Origin: Verrucomicrobiia bacterium
Lineage (GTDB): Bacteria; Verrucomicrobiota; Verrucomicrobiia; Limisphaerales; Fontisphaeraceae
Assembly: GCA_026414565.1 (NCBI GenBank)
Contig: JAOAIT010000049.1
Coordinates: forward strand, 52,373-116,372
Reading direction: 5' to 3'
DNA: 64,000 nt
Part shown: piece by piece, positions 31,732-41,794 of the stretch
Layout of the letters: each line of letters starts with the position of its first letter
Position numbering within the stretch: position 1 is the first letter of the stretch
Made by a program: the position numbers and the translations under genes
Notes under the pieces: model-generated
Database searches by the model: none
Told to the model about the DNA's origin: nothing
The model's input: only the letters and a program-made list of their open reading frames with translations

Positions 31732-33603
31732 TTACGCGCTCAGGGCCTCGCGTACTTTGGCTGCCAGGGATTGGGGGGTGAAGGGCTTTTGGAGGAAGAT
31801 CACATTTTTGTCGTGCATGCCGCGTTGCAACATGATGTCGGCGGTGTAGCCGGACATGTACAGGCAGCGCACGCCGGGGCGGAGTTCCTGGATTTTCTGC
31901 ACCATCTCCAGAGCAGACGATTCCGGCAGGATGACGTCGCTGATGACCAGATGAATGTCGCCCGGATGGTCGTTGACCAGGCGCAGGGCCTCCTGGGGGC
32001 GCGCGGCGCTCAAGACCTTGTATCCCAGTCTTTCCAACATGGCCCTGGTTAATTTCAGCAGCGAGGGTTCATCCTCCACCAACAGAATGGTCTCATGGCC
32101 ATGCGGCGCCGCGACGGGCGGGGCAGCCGTTTCGGGCTCGCCTTTCTCCTGGTGCCGGGGAAGATAGATGCGAAAAACCGTCCCGAGGCCGGGTTCGCTA
32201 TAGACGCTGATCACGCCCTGGTTTTGTTTCACGATGCCAAACACTGTGGCCAGCCCCATGCCGGTGCCCTTGCCCGGCTCCTTGGTGGTGAAGAAAGGTT
32301 CAAAGATGCGCGCTTTGACTTCCGGGGGGATGCCGCATCCATTATCGGCAAAACTGAGCCGCACATAATCGCCCGGCCGCGCATCCTGGTGCATCTGGCA
32401 GAAGGAATCGTCGGCCGTGAAATTCTCGGTGGCGATGGTGATGCGGCCCACATTCTGAATGGCATCGCGGGCGTTGACGGCCAGGTTCATCAGAATCTGG
32501 TCCAACTGGCCGGGGTCCATGAACACCGGCCAGAGGTTGGGGCCGGGCTCCCAGGTCAGTTTGATATCTTCTCCAATCAGGCGTTGGAGCATTTTCAGGG
32601 TGTTGTTGATGGCGCTGTTGAGGTCCAGGGCTTTGGGGTGGATGACCTGTTTGCGGGCAAAGGCCAGCAGGCGGGAGGTGAGGTCGGCGGAGCGCCGCGC
32701 GGCATGGTGAATTTCCAGCAAATCCCCGCGCAGCGGGTGGTCCGCCGGGAGCTCCTCCATCGCCATCTCCGCGGTGGACATGATGACGGAGAGCATGTTG
32801 TTGAAATCGTGCGCCCCCCCGCCGGCCAGGCGTCCCACCGCCTCCATTTTCTGCGCCTGCACCAGCTCGGCCTCCATCTTTTTCTTTTCAGCCTCGGCCT
32901 GGCGCAGCGCGGTGAGCTCCAGAAAGCTGAGCAGCACATGAGAGACCTGTTGCTCCACATCCCGCAGGGGAGTGGCGCTAACCAGTCCCTCCACCAGCTC
33001 GCCGCCCCGTTTTTGCAGGTGCAGCTCAAACTCTCGAAAGGTCTCCCCACGCAGGACCCGCCGCACCAGTTCATCGAAAACGTGGCGCTCCGAATCCGGC
33101 ACGAGGGGCGGCGGCCGGTCCAGCACTTCGACGACCGGCCAGCCGAACAGACGTTCGGCGGAGGCATTCCACAGGCAGAGTTTCCCGTCCGCATCCAACA
33201 CCATGATGCTCAGGGGGGAGTGTTGGACAACCGAGCGGTGGAGGTCCAGGGACAACCGGCGTTGCAGGAGGAGGTTTTCCACGCGCGCATGCAACTCGAC
33301 TTTTTCGATGGGCGACTGAATCAGTTCGTCCACCGTCTTCCACAAGGCCCGCGTGGCGAGTCCCACATCCGGCCGGGTGGTGACCAGGAGCACTGGCAGG
33401 CAGTTGTACGGCTGATGGTTTTTCCATCGGCGGATCACCTCTTCCAGCCGGCTTAAGAACGGGCCATCAATTATCAACAGGTCCACCGTCGGCGACAGGA
33501 GGGCCTCCTGCCGTCCCGCGAGCACTTCGTGGCGCGGCTGCAATTCTTCGGCCAGCAGCCGCAGGTTCTCGGGGTTTTCCAGGAGGAGCAGGATGGTGGC
33601 CAT
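31732..33603 (-). CDS. Hybrid histidine kinase with N-terminal receiver-like domain
   Basis: 623 residues from the ATG at 33603. The frame stays open upstream to 33981, but that part only mirrors the neighbouring gene in another frame. Order: receiver-like domain (1-110; [19 protein letters not shown]), PAS (about 125-245; [21 protein letters not shown]), kinase core with [15 protein letters not shown] (His near 265), HATPase ([24 protein letters not shown]) and C-terminal receiver ([13 protein letters not shown], Asp near 556). It is the last gene of a KaiC-receiver-kinase operon, 8 bp after the receiver-like gene. Its core resembles the two tandem kinases at 18.4-26.7 kb. Confidence 0.9.
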   Translation of the reverse strand: MATILLLLENPENLRLLAEELQPRHEVLAGRQEALLSPTVDLLIIDGPFLSRLEEVIRRWKNHQPYNCLPVLLVTTRPDVGLATRALWKTVDELIQSPIEKVELHARVENLLLQRRLSLDLHRSVVQHSPLSIMVLDADGKLCLWNASAERLFGWPVVEVLDRPPPLVPDSERHVFDELVRRVLRGETFREFELHLQKRGGELVEGLVSATPLRDVEQQVSHVLLSFLELTALRQAEAEKKKMEAELVQAQKMEAVGRLAGGGAHDFNNMLSVIMSTAEMAMEELPADHPLRGDLLEIHHAARRSADLTSRLLAFARKQVIHPKALDLNSAINNTLKMLQRLIGEDIKLTWEPGPNLWPVFMDPGQLDQILMNLAVNARDAIQNVGRITIATENFTADDSFCQMHQDARPGDYVRLSFADNGCGIPPEVKARIFEPFFTTKEPGKGTGMGLATVFGIVKQNQGVISVYSEPGLGTVFRIYLPRHQEKGEPETAAPPVAAPHGHETILLVEDEPSLLKLTRAMLERLGYKVLSAARPQEALRLVNDHPGDIHLVISDVILPESSALEMVQKIQELRPGVRCLYMSGYTADIMLQRGMHDKNVIFLQKPFTPQSLAAKVREALSA

Positions 33604-33611
33604 AAGACAAA

Positions 33612-33968
33612 TCAGGACGATTCCAGACAGCCGCGCACGGCGGCCAGGAAGGGTTGCAGGGCCAGGGGCTTGTGCCACACGCCGGCCGCCCCGGGGGGCG
33701 GCGCCAGGGCCCCTGGCTGCGGGGCGGAAGGAAGAATCCAATACAGCGGGATGTGTTGCTCGACGATGCGCTGGCACACCTGCAGCAGCTCCGCGGTGAA
33801 TCCCGTGGCGTCCACTACTACGCACGCGACCCCCTGCTGGGCATGCAACTGCATCTCCGCTTCTCTGGCGTTGGCGGCCGTCAAACACGGCAGTCCGCGC
33901 TCCGCCAGCAGTTGAGAAACCACCTCTCGATTGCCCGGGAGCGCGGCGATCATCAGCAGCGCTTTCAT
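33612..33968 (-). CDS. Small receiver-like protein
   Basis: 118 residues from the ATG at 33968, overlapping the kaiC-like stop by 4 bp. The fold pattern looks like a response-regulator receiver: KALLMIAALPGNREVVSQLL, then VACVVVDATG (candidate phospho-acceptor Asp) and VWHKPLALQPF with the conserved Lys-Pro. The usual N-terminal acidic pair is missing, so it may be a pseudo-receiver. Spacing on both sides implies translational coupling within the operon. Confidence 0.7.
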   Translation of the reverse strand: MKALLMIAALPGNREVVSQLLAERGLPCLTAANAREAEMQLHAQQGVACVVVDATGFTAELLQVCQRIVEQHIPLYWILPSAPQPGALAPPPGAAGVWHKPLALQPFLAAVRGCLESS

Positions 33969-35431
33969 GGGGCGGGGGCAATGGGCGGCGCGGCGTCGCC
34001 CTGCCATTCCGGCACGCCAGTCAGGAGGCCGCGAAATTCCTTGAGCGGCGGGCCGATGTAAATGCCGCGAGGGGTGACGGCAAATTCGCGCAAGGATTTT
34101 TCGAAGTCACTCAGGCGTTTTTTCAGCACCCCAATGACGCGCCGCATTTCGCCGGCGATTTCCACAAATCGCAACGTGATCAGGTTGTCCGCCATGTAAC
34201 TGGCGCGGATGTCAGTGGCGCCGCCCTGCACGAGGAGGGAATGGGTTTCCAGAATCACCAGGATGACCACGCCCATGTGTTGCAAATATTTGCAGAGGGC
34301 ATGCAGGTGGGTCACCAGATCCTCCCCCTGCAGGGAGAGCTTGAACCCTTCCGCGCTGTCAATCAGGACAATCCGGGTCTGCCGCTGCTCCACGTCTTCC
34401 CGCACGATCGCGGCAAATTCGGCCGGGGTGTAGTGCAGCGGTTCAATTTTCCGCAGTTCCAGCCGTCGGGCGTCCTGCAAGGAGCGCAGGCGCATGCCGA
34501 CGGCTTCGCACCGGCCTTGCAGGATGTCAATCTCCTCCTCAAAACTGTACACCATGGCACGCTCGCCTTTCTGCGCCATGGCCGTGGCCAGTTGCATGGC
34601 CAGCGTGGTTTTGCCCACGCCCGAGGGGCCGGAGATAAAGGTGATGGTCCCGCGTTCCAGGCCGCCGCCCAGCAGCCGGTCCAACTCGGCAATGCCCGAG
34701 GCCATGGTCTCCCGGGTGTGCGGCCGGGAATGAGCCTCGGGGACCAGGCGGGGGAACACATGCAGCCCTTGGGCGTTAATTTTTACCGTGTGCGGGCCGG
34801 GGGCAAAATCTGAGCCGCGCATTTTGCGCACCTCGATGTTGACGCCATGGGGGCCGCGCTCGAGTTGCAGGATGCCATCGCTCAAAAATTGCAAATCCTC
34901 ATCCGGTGCTTCCGCCGAGCTTTCGGAGGTGAAAAGCACCGTGGTTCCCTGTTCATTCAGGAAGCGCAGGAAGGAAAGCACCTGCCGCCGGTATTGAAAA
35001 AGATCCGTTGCGAGGTAACGAAATTGAGTCAGGGGATCCAGAAATACGCGGGCCGGTTTGAGGTGCTGCAATTGTTGGATGATTTTGCGGGTCAACGGAT
35101 CGCGTTCCACCTCGGCCGGTGAGAAAATGTCATAGGTCAGAGATTTTTGGAAAAACTCCGAGGAAGGGCCCAAATCCAAAAAGTGCACCGCCGACAAATC
35201 CCATCCGCGCTCCGCCGCATCCCGCCGAATTTTCTCCTCGGGTTCCTCGAGGGAAATGAACAGGACGGATTCTCCCTGGCGGGCGCCGGCGAGCAGAAAT
35301 TGCAGCCCGAGCGTGGTTTTGCCCACCCCGGGCCCGCCGCGCAGCAGGTAGGATTTTTGAGCCGGCAGGCCCCCCTGTAACAAATGATCAAGTCCGGGGA
35401 CGCCGGTGGAAAGCCGTGGGGATGTTTGCAT
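33965..35431 (-). CDS. KaiC-like double RecA-domain ATPase
   Basis: 488 residues with two RecA-like halves, as in circadian KaiC. The CI half has Walker A GGPGVGKTT (32-40) and the catalytic Glu pair SLEEPEE (Glu62, Glu63). The CII half has Walker A GPSGVGKTT (268-276) and FEEE (298-300). The KaiC CII phosphosite loop aligns with GATDIRASYMADN: the Thr is at 406, and the Ser-Thr pair of cyanobacterial KaiC is Ser411-Tyr412. A C-terminal stretch VEIAGEMRRVIGVLKKR matches KaiC. There is no kaiA or kaiB in the window. It heads an operon with a receiver-like protein and a hybrid kinase, so it probably feeds a phosphorelay and not a full clock. Confidence 0.88.
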   Translation of the reverse strand: MQTSPRLSTGVPGLDHLLQGGLPAQKSYLLRGGPGVGKTTLGLQFLLAGARQGESVLFISLEEPEEKIRRDAAERGWDLSAVHFLDLGPSSEFFQKSLTYDIFSPAEVERDPLTRKIIQQLQHLKPARVFLDPLTQFRYLATDLFQYRRQVLSFLRFLNEQGTTVLFTSESSAEAPDEDLQFLSDGILQLERGPHGVNIEVRKMRGSDFAPGPHTVKINAQGLHVFPRLVPEAHSRPHTRETMASGIAELDRLLGGGLERGTITFISGPSGVGKTTLAMQLATAMAQKGERAMVYSFEEEIDILQGRCEAVGMRLRSLQDARRLELRKIEPLHYTPAEFAAIVREDVEQRQTRIVLIDSAEGFKLSLQGEDLVTHLHALCKYLQHMGVVILVILETHSLLVQGGATDIRASYMADNLITLRFVEIAGEMRRVIGVLKKRLSDFEKSLREFAVTPRGIYIGPPLKEFRGLLTGVPEWQGDAAPPIAPAP

Positions 35432-35577
35432 AAGGCAATTTTCCTCAAGGAATGTCTAATTTCAAGGCTTTAGACATTTTTATCAGCCGATCATGGAGTC
35501 CGCAGACCGGCGCAGCGGGCCGCGGGGCGGGAGCGGCAGCATTTTCGGCTGGCCAGCGAGGGGGGGATTTAAACACA

Positions 35578-36846
35578 ATGCCATCAATGAAGTGTTTCAG
35601 CCGTGGTTTGGCCGGGGCCATCCTCGCACTGGCCCTGGGCGCCGTGTCGTGCAGCCCGGAAGGGCGGACCGGCGGGGGAGGAGAAGCCGGGAAGGGCAAA
35701 GGAGAGGGCAAAGTGGCCGCGGCGCGGCCGGTGCGTACGGTGGCCTGGGCAGTGGCGACCCCCCGTCCGATGGAAAGAGTGGTGCTGGTGACGGGCAGCC
35801 TGGCGGCCTTGGATCGCAGCACACTGGCGGCGAAGGTGCCGGGGCGCGTGGTGGAGCTGCCGGTGGACCTGGGCAGCGTGGTGCGGCGCGGGGACTTGCT
35901 GGCGCGGGTGGATCCCCGGGATTATGAGTTGAAGGTGCGCCAGGTGGAGGCGGCCGTCATGCAGGCCCGCGCCGCGCTGGGGCTGTCCCCCACAGGGGAC
36001 GATGAGGTGACGCGGGTGGAAGAGGTGACGCAGGTGCGGGTGGCGGCGGCGATTTTCGAGGAGGCGGCGCGGCAGTTTGCGCGGGTGCAATCGTTGGTGC
36101 GGCAAAACGTGGCGTCGCAGGCGGAATTTGACAAGACGCAGGCGGAGTTCAACGTGGCCTCCAACCGGCTCATGGCCGCCAAGGAGGAGGCGCGCATCAA
36201 TCAGGCCGCGCTGGCGCAGCGGCGGGCCGAACTGGAAATTGCGCGCCAGCAGTTGGAGGACACCCGGCTGCTGGCCCCTTTTGATGGCGTGGTGGAGGCG
36301 CGCCAGGCGAGCTTGGGCGAGTATTTGGGGGCCGGCGCCCCGGTGGTGACATTGGTGCGGACAGAAGTGCTCCGCCTGCGGTTGGAGGTGCCGGAGCGCG
36401 AGGCCGCCCGCATTCAACCGGGCCAGCCGGTGCGGTTCCGCGTGGAGGGCAGCACCAATGTGCATCAAACCACCCTCACGCGCCTCAGTCCCAGCATCTC
36501 GGAAATGAATCGCATGTTGATGGTGGAGGCTGACGTGCGGGGCGGGGGGGTGTTGCGTCCCGGCGCCTTTGTGCGGGCGGAGGTGGTGGTGGACGCCAAC
36601 GAGCCGGGGCTGGCGGTGCCGGCGGAGGCCCTGGTGGTGTTTGCAGGGCTGGAAAAGGTGGTCACGGTGCAGGAGGGCAAGGCGCGGGAGCGCGTGGTGG
36701 TGACCGGCCGGCGGGGGCCGGACTGGGTGGAGATCCTCGACGGCTTGAAAGCCGGCGATCCGGTGGTGCTGCGGCCGGGCAATTTGCGCACGGGGGACGC
36801 GGTGCAAACCAACCGCCCGGCCGGGACCGGCGGGCCGCGTTCGTAA
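35578..36846 (+). CDS. RND efflux periplasmic adaptor lipoprotein
   Basis: 422 residues from the ATG at 35578 (another ATG at 35587). The signal peptide ends in lipobox AVSC, so it is probably an inner-membrane-anchored lipoprotein like AcrA. The membrane-fusion pattern is complete: barrel-sandwich half LAAKVPGRVVELPVDLGSVVRRGDLLARVD in part, a long alpha-hairpin of about 120 residues rich in Gln, Ala and Glu, then APFDGVVEARQASLGEYLGAG, the beta-barrel (LRLEVPEREAARIQPGQPV) and a membrane-proximal domain. The pump gene follows 12 bp downstream. No TolC-type outer-membrane factor is encoded nearby. Confidence 0.92.
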   Translation: MPSMKCFSRGLAGAILALALGAVSCSPEGRTGGGGEAGKGKGEGKVAAARPVRTVAWAVATPRPMERVVLVTGSLAALDRSTLAAKVPGRVVELPVDLGSVVRRGDLLARVDPRDYELKVRQVEAAVMQARAALGLSPTGDDEVTRVEEVTQVRVAAAIFEEAARQFARVQSLVRQNVASQAEFDKTQAEFNVASNRLMAAKEEARINQAALAQRRAELEIARQQLEDTRLLAPFDGVVEARQASLGEYLGAGAPVVTLVRTEVLRLRLEVPEREAARIQPGQPVRFRVEGSTNVHQTTLTRLSPSISEMNRMLMVEADVRGGGVLRPGAFVRAEVVVDANEPGLAVPAEALVVFAGLEKVVTVQEGKARERVVVTGRRGPDWVEILDGLKAGDPVVLRPGNLRTGDAVQTNRPAGTGGPRS

Positions 36847-36858
36847 GCGGAGGAGGCC

Positions 36859-39800
36859 ATGCAAAAACTGGCGGAAATCTGCATCCGGCGGCCGGTCTTT
36901 GCCTCGATGATCATCCTCTCCCTCTTTGTGGTGGGGGTGGCGGGCTACCTGCATCTGGGGGTGGACCGGTTTCCCTCGGTGGATTTGCCCACCGTGCGGG
37001 TGAGCACACGGCTGGTGGGGGCGTCGCCGGTGGAAATGGAAACCCAGGTGTCGCAGCCGCTGGAGGAGGCCATCAACACCATCGAAGGGATCAAGGAGCT
37101 GCGCTCGGTCAGCGGCCTGGGCCAGTCATTCATCATCGTGACGTTTGATTTGTCGCGCGACATTGATGCCGCGGCGCAGGATGTGCGGGACCGCGTGTCG
37201 CGCGTGGTGCGGAATCTGCCCCGGGATATTTACCCGCCGGTGGTGACCAAGGCGGACAATGATCTCTCGCCGGTGTTGACCATTGCGCTGGTGGGGGATC
37301 GTTCGCAGCGCGAGCTGACGGAGCTGGCGGATAAAATCGTCAAGAAACAGATCGAGCGCTCCCTGGGCGTGGGGGAGGTCAACGTCATCGGCGGGCTGGA
37401 GCGGAGCATCAACATCTGGGTGGACGCCGACCGGCTGGCGGCCTATCGAATTCCCATCACCGCCGTGCGTCAGGCGGTGGAGCGGCAGAATGCCAACATT
37501 CCGGGCGGGCTGGTGACCACGCCGGTGCGCGAGTCCACGTTGCGCACGATGGGGCGGTTGACGGATCCGAAGGCCTTTAATGAGCTGGTGGTGGCGACGC
37601 GCAACGGTTCGCCCATTCGCGTGCGGGACATCGGCTGGGCGGAGGACGGCACCAAGGAGCAGCGCACCCTGGCGCGGCTCAACGGCGTGCCCACCGTCAC
37701 GCTGGAAGTGATGCGGCAGACCGGGGCCAACACCGTGGCGGTCATTGAAGGGGTCAAGGAACGCCTGCAGGAGGTGCAGGCGCTGCTGCCCGGCGATGTG
37801 CGCCTGGAGATCATCCGCGATCAATCGCGGTACATCTACGCGGCCTTGCATGAGATTCAGCGGCATCTGGTGGTGGGCAGCATTCTGGCCAGCCTGGTGG
37901 TGTTGTTGTTCATGCGCAACTGGCGGGCGACCCTCATTGCCGCGGTGGCCATTCCGGCCTCGGTGGTGGCGACGTTTGGCATGATGAAGGCGCTCAATTT
38001 CACCCTGAACAGCGTGACCATGCTGGCCCTGGTGCTGATGGTGGGCATTGTGATTGATGATGCCATTGTGGTGCTGGAAAACATCTTCCGATTTGTGGAG
38101 GAGAAAAAGCTGCACCCCTTTGAGGCGGCGCGCGAGGCGACCCGGGAAATTGGGCTGGCGGTCATGGCGACGACGTTCAGCCTGGTGGTGATCTTTGTGC
38201 CGGTCTCCTTCATGTCGAGCATCTCCGGGAGATTCCTCTATCAATTTGGGCTGACGGCAGCCGTGGCGGTGCTGGTGAGCCTGCTGGTGGCCTTCACCTT
38301 GACGCCCACCCTGAGTGCGCGGCTGTTGCGCGCCGCCGGGCGGGAGGGGGAGGAGGGGCCGAAATCGCGCCGGGGTTTCTACGGGTGGCTGGACAGGCAT
38401 TATACCGCCCTGCTGGCGTGGGCCTTGCGGCACCGGGTGTGGACCGTCGTGCTGGCCACCGTGGTGGTGGCGTCCTCGGTGCCGATTTACCAGATGGTGC
38501 GGCAGGAGTACATTCCCACCAATGTGGACGAAGGCGAGTTTGATGTGAGCCTGCTGGCGCCGGAGGGGACAAGTTTTCCGGCGATGGTCAAGGTGGCCGA
38601 AGAGGCGGAGGGGCTGTTGCGGCAGGTGCCGGGCATTCGGCTGGTGCTGACCAGTGTGGGCGGCGGGGGATTCGGGGGCGTGAACAATGCGCGGTTTTAT
38701 GTGCGCCTGGCGCCGCACGAGGAGCGCGTGTTCAGTTTCAAGCGGCTGTTGCAATGGCCGCCGTGGCGCGCCTGGCAGGGCAACTACTCCCAGCGGGATG
38801 TCATGCAGCAGGTGCGGCGGGTGTTGCGCCAGTTGCAGGACGTGCGCATCTCGGTGCGCAACCCGCAAACTTTCAGCATCGGCGGGCCCAACTTTGACAT
38901 TGATTTTGCGTTGTTGGGTCCGGAGCTGGATGTGCTGGCGGAATATTCGGAGCGCCTCCGGTTGAAGGCGCCGGAGCTGGGGCTGCTGGACGCCGACACG
39001 ACGCTCAAGCTGGACAAGCCGGAGCTGCGGGTGGAGATTGACCGCGACCGCGCGGCGCGGCTGGGGGTGGACACCGAGCACATTGCCGAGGCGCTGCGCA
39101 TCATGGTGGGCGGGGACGAACGGGTATCGCGATTTCATGATACCACCATCAACGAGGATTACGATGTGCAGGTGCGATTAAGTGAGGCGGATCGCACCAA
39201 TGCCACCACCATTGCGCGTTTGTTTGTGCCGGACGCCCAGGGCCGGCTGGTGCGGCTGGACAATGTGGTGCGCCTGGAGGCCCATGCCACCGTGTCGCGC
39301 GTGGACCGGCTGGATCGCCAGCGGCAGGTCAGTCTGCGCGCCCAGGTGGCCCCGGGGTTTGCGCAGGCGGATCGCATCGCCGCCCTGAGGGCCGAAGTGG
39401 CCAAAATGAATCTGCCGCCCGGCTACAGTACCCGGGTCTCCGGACGGGCCCGGGAGCTGGAGACCACCTTCAAAGAATTCATCTGGGCGTTCACCCTTTC
39501 GGTCATCCTGATGTACATCATCCTGGCCTCCCAGTTTGAGAACGTGGTGCATCCCTTCACCATCCTGCTCTCCCTGCCGTTGTCGGTGCCGTTTGCCCTG
39601 TTGTCCCTGTGGGCCACGGATCAGACGATCAACCTGTACTCCGCCTTGGGCATTTTGGTCCTGTTTGGGGTGGTCAAGAAAAACGCCATTTTGCAGATTG
39701 ATCACATGAATCAGCTTCGCGCCGCCGGCCTGGAGCCGATGGCGGCCATTTTGCAGGCCAACCGGGACCGGCTGCGCCCGATTCTCATGACCACCTTTAC

Positions 39801-39996
39801 CTTGGTGGCCGGCATGATTCCCATGGTGCTGGGTTCCGGTCCGGGGGCCGAGGAGCGGCGGGCCACCGGCGTGGTGGTCATCGGGGGGCAGACGCTTTGC
39901 CTGCTGCTCACCCTGGTGGTGACGCCGGTGGTGTATTCGTGGCTGGACGACTTTGGACGATGGTTGAAGCGGCGCCTGGCGGGGGGTGGGGCTTAG
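36859..39996 (+). CDS. RND efflux pump permease (AcrB/HAE1 type)
   Basis: 1045 residues, the usual size for a hydrophobe/amphiphile RND proton antiporter. GGAGGAGG lies directly upstream of the ATG. The start CIRRPVFASMIILSLFVVG is typical of the family, and TM4 carries the proton-relay pair in GIVIDDAIVV (Asp400, Asp401). Two large periplasmic porter loops and a second TM bundle (ILASQFENVVHPFTILLSLP, then GVVKKNAILQIDH) follow. The operon is adaptor plus pump. The substrate cannot be read from sequence. Confidence 0.95.
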   Translation: MQKLAEICIRRPVFASMIILSLFVVGVAGYLHLGVDRFPSVDLPTVRVSTRLVGASPVEMETQVSQPLEEAINTIEGIKELRSVSGLGQSFIIVTFDLSRDIDAAAQDVRDRVSRVVRNLPRDIYPPVVTKADNDLSPVLTIALVGDRSQRELTELADKIVKKQIERSLGVGEVNVIGGLERSINIWVDADRLAAYRIPITAVRQAVERQNANIPGGLVTTPVRESTLRTMGRLTDPKAFNELVVATRNGSPIRVRDIGWAEDGTKEQRTLARLNGVPTVTLEVMRQTGANTVAVIEGVKERLQEVQALLPGDVRLEIIRDQSRYIYAALHEIQRHLVVGSILASLVVLLFMRNWRATLIAAVAIPASVVATFGMMKALNFTLNSVTMLALVLMVGIVIDDAIVVLENIFRFVEEKKLHPFEAAREATREIGLAVMATTFSLVVIFVPVSFMSSISGRFLYQFGLTAAVAVLVSLLVAFTLTPTLSARLLRAAGREGEEGPKSRRGFYGWLDRHYTALLAWALRHRVWTVVLATVVVASSVPIYQMVRQEYIPTNVDEGEFDVSLLAPEGTSFPAMVKVAEEAEGLLRQVPGIRLVLTSVGGGGFGGVNNARFYVRLAPHEERVFSFKRLLQWPPWRAWQGNYSQRDVMQQVRRVLRQLQDVRISVRNPQTFSIGGPNFDIDFALLGPELDVLAEYSERLRLKAPELGLLDADTTLKLDKPELRVEIDRDRAARLGVDTEHIAEALRIMVGGDERVSRFHDTTINEDYDVQVRLSEADRTNATTIARLFVPDAQGRLVRLDNVVRLEAHATVSRVDRLDRQRQVSLRAQVAPGFAQADRIAALRAEVAKMNLPPGYSTRVSGRARELETTFKEFIWAFTLSVILMYIILASQFENVVHPFTILLSLPLSVPFALLSLWATDQTINLYSALGILVLFGVVKKNAILQIDHMNQLRAAGLEPMAAILQANRDRLRPILMTTFTLVAGMIPMVLGSGPGAEERRATGVVVIGGQTLCLLLTLVVTPVVYSWLDDFGRWLKRRLAGGGA

Positions 39997-40089
39997 GCCG
40001 GGGCGTCTTTTTCCCGGTTGGACAAGGGTTTCTTGATTCATTACAGTGGCCGTGGCACTCCCCCAGCACGGGGGCCTGTATTTCAACTT

Positions 40090-41298
40090 ATGCGCATACT
40101 CTTGGCAGGCAAAACCTGGCCGGCGGAAATAGGGACGGGAGATGCGGAGGCGTTGCCCGGCGGTCCGTGGAGCGTGATTGCGGTGGCGGATGCCGCCGCC
40201 GCCCGGGCGGCCCTTCAGAAGGAGGGGGAGACCTTTGATGCCGTGGTGGCCGAGATGTCGCTGGAGGGCGGCGACGGCCTGCAGTTGCTGGCATTGGTTC
40301 AGCAACAGCATCCGCGCACGCTGCGATTTTTATCTGCGGATCTGGCCCAGCGCCGCACGCTGGCCAAGAGTGTGACGGCCATGCATCAGTTGCTGCCGCA
40401 TCCCTGCCCGCCGGACGTGCTCAAAACGGCGCTGGTGCGGGCGCTGACCTTGCGCCAATGGATGCCCAGCGAGCGCCTGCCGGAAATCCTGGCGCGGCTG
40501 CACAAGCTGCCCAGCCCGCCGGAGATTTATTTTCGGGTGGTGCGCGAGCTGCAGTCCCCGGACAGTACGCTGGACGCGGTGGGAGAGCTGATCGCCAAGG
40601 ATCCTTCCATGAGCGCCAAACTGCTGCGCGTGGCCAACTCGGCGGCCTTCGGTTTGCAATACCAGGTCACCACCGCCCTGGAGGCCTTGCAGGTCCTGGG
40701 CACCGAAACCACCAAGTCGCTGCTGCTGCTGGCGCATAGTTTCTCCTACTTTGAAAACATCAACAGCCGCGATTTCTCCGTGGAGGGCCTGTGGCGGCAT
40801 TCCCTGGCTGTGGGGCGGCTGGCGGAGGCCCTGGCGCGCGAGGAGGGGGCCGAGGCCAGGGTGGTGAGCGAAGCGTTCACCGCCGGGTTGTTGCATGATC
40901 TGGGCAAACTGGTGCTGGCGGCCAACCTGCCGGAGGAGTACAGCCGGGCGATGCGGCTGGCGCGGGAACAGTCGCTCAGCCATTGTGCGGCCGAGGAGCA
41001 GGTGATTGGCGCCTCCCATGCCGAGGTGGGGGCGGCGCTGCTGGGCGTGTGGGGGCTGCCGCTGGATATTGTGGAGGCGGTGATTTTGCATCACGCGCCG
41101 GGTTGGTTGCTGGATCGGGCGTTTTGTCCGCTCTCGGCGGTGGCGGCCGCCAACTGGCTTTGCCACGAATTGGAGGCCTCCGGGGAACAGGCCGGGACAG
41201 TGGCGGAGACCACCCAAAAATGTCTGGAGGCCGCCGGCTGGAAAGAGCGTTTGCCGGCCTGGCGGCAACTGGCCAGGGAAGTGCTTTCGGCGGCGTAA
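40090..41298 (+). CDS. Receiver-like plus HDOD signalling protein
   Basis: 402 residues from the ATG at 40090. Residues 1-115 resemble a receiver domain (RILLAGKTWPAEIG, then FDAVVAEMSLEGGDGLQLL), but the phospho-acceptor position looks like Glu, not Asp, so it may be inactive. Residues about 130-330 form an HDOD domain (LPSPPEIYFRVVRELQSPDSTLDAVGELIAKDPSMSAKLLRVANSAAFG in part, then LLHDLGKLVLA with an HD pair). HDOD proteins usually act in signalling without proven phosphohydrolase activity. The following receiver gene starts 15 bp downstream. Confidence 0.85.
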   Translation: MRILLAGKTWPAEIGTGDAEALPGGPWSVIAVADAAAARAALQKEGETFDAVVAEMSLEGGDGLQLLALVQQQHPRTLRFLSADLAQRRTLAKSVTAMHQLLPHPCPPDVLKTALVRALTLRQWMPSERLPEILARLHKLPSPPEIYFRVVRELQSPDSTLDAVGELIAKDPSMSAKLLRVANSAAFGLQYQVTTALEALQVLGTETTKSLLLLAHSFSYFENINSRDFSVEGLWRHSLAVGRLAEALAREEGAEARVVSEAFTAGLLHDLGKLVLAANLPEEYSRAMRLAREQSLSHCAAEEQVIGASHAEVGAALLGVWGLPLDIVEAVILHHAPGWLLDRAFCPLSAVAAANWLCHELEASGEQAGTVAETTQKCLEAAGWKERLPAWRQLAREVLSAA

Positions 41299-41313
41299 TG
41301 CATTGGTGCTGCC

Positions 41314-41730
41314 ATGCCTCCGCGGAGTCATCAGGTGTTGATTGTGGATGATGACCCGGTGCTGTTGGAGTTGATTGGCATGATCATGGAGCAGTTGGCG
41401 GACGGCACCTGGCAGGTGCACACGGCGGCCAGCCCGCGCGCTGCTTTGGATTTGTTGCAACGCCAGCCGGTGGATTTGCTGCTTGCCGATGTCTGCATGC
41501 CGGGGCCCGGGGGGCTGGCTTTCATCCGGGAGGTGCATGAGCGTCATCCCCACCTGATGATTGTCGCCATCAGTGGGGATGCGCCGCCGGGGCGGGAAGA
41601 GGCCTGCCTGCGGCACGGGGCGGAAATGTTTTTGGAAAAGCCAAGGTCGGGCGATGGCTGGCTGGCCATCTTTGCCATGTTGCAGGCGCGCCTGCGGCTG
41701 GCCGAAGAGGGAGCCCAAAACCATGATTAA
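41314..41730 (+). CDS. Stand-alone response-regulator receiver
   Basis: 138 residues consisting of one CheY-like domain: acidic cluster VLIVDDDPVLLE, phospho-acceptor Asp in LLLADVCMPGPGG, switch Ser in VAISGD and Lys in LEKPRS. There is no output domain. It is encoded 15 bp after the HDOD protein, probably in one operon, and could act as a phosphate shuttle for one of the hybrid kinases in this region. Confidence 0.9.
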   Translation: MPPRSHQVLIVDDDPVLLELIGMIMEQLADGTWQVHTAASPRAALDLLQRQPVDLLLADVCMPGPGGLAFIREVHERHPHLMIVAISGDAPPGREEACLRHGAEMFLEKPRSGDGWLAIFAMLQARLRLAEEGAQNHD

Positions 41731-41794
41731 CGCCGCGGGGACTCGCGGCATTCAGCCAGATTCCAGAGCAAGGCCGGCAACTTTCCCTCGGCAC

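Noticed and set aside
33604..33981. N-terminal extension of the minus-strand hybrid kinase
   Set aside because: It is the neighbouring receiver-like gene read in another frame; it is Arg/Gly/Pro-rich and has no domain similarity. The ATG at 33603 begins a clean receiver-like sequence.
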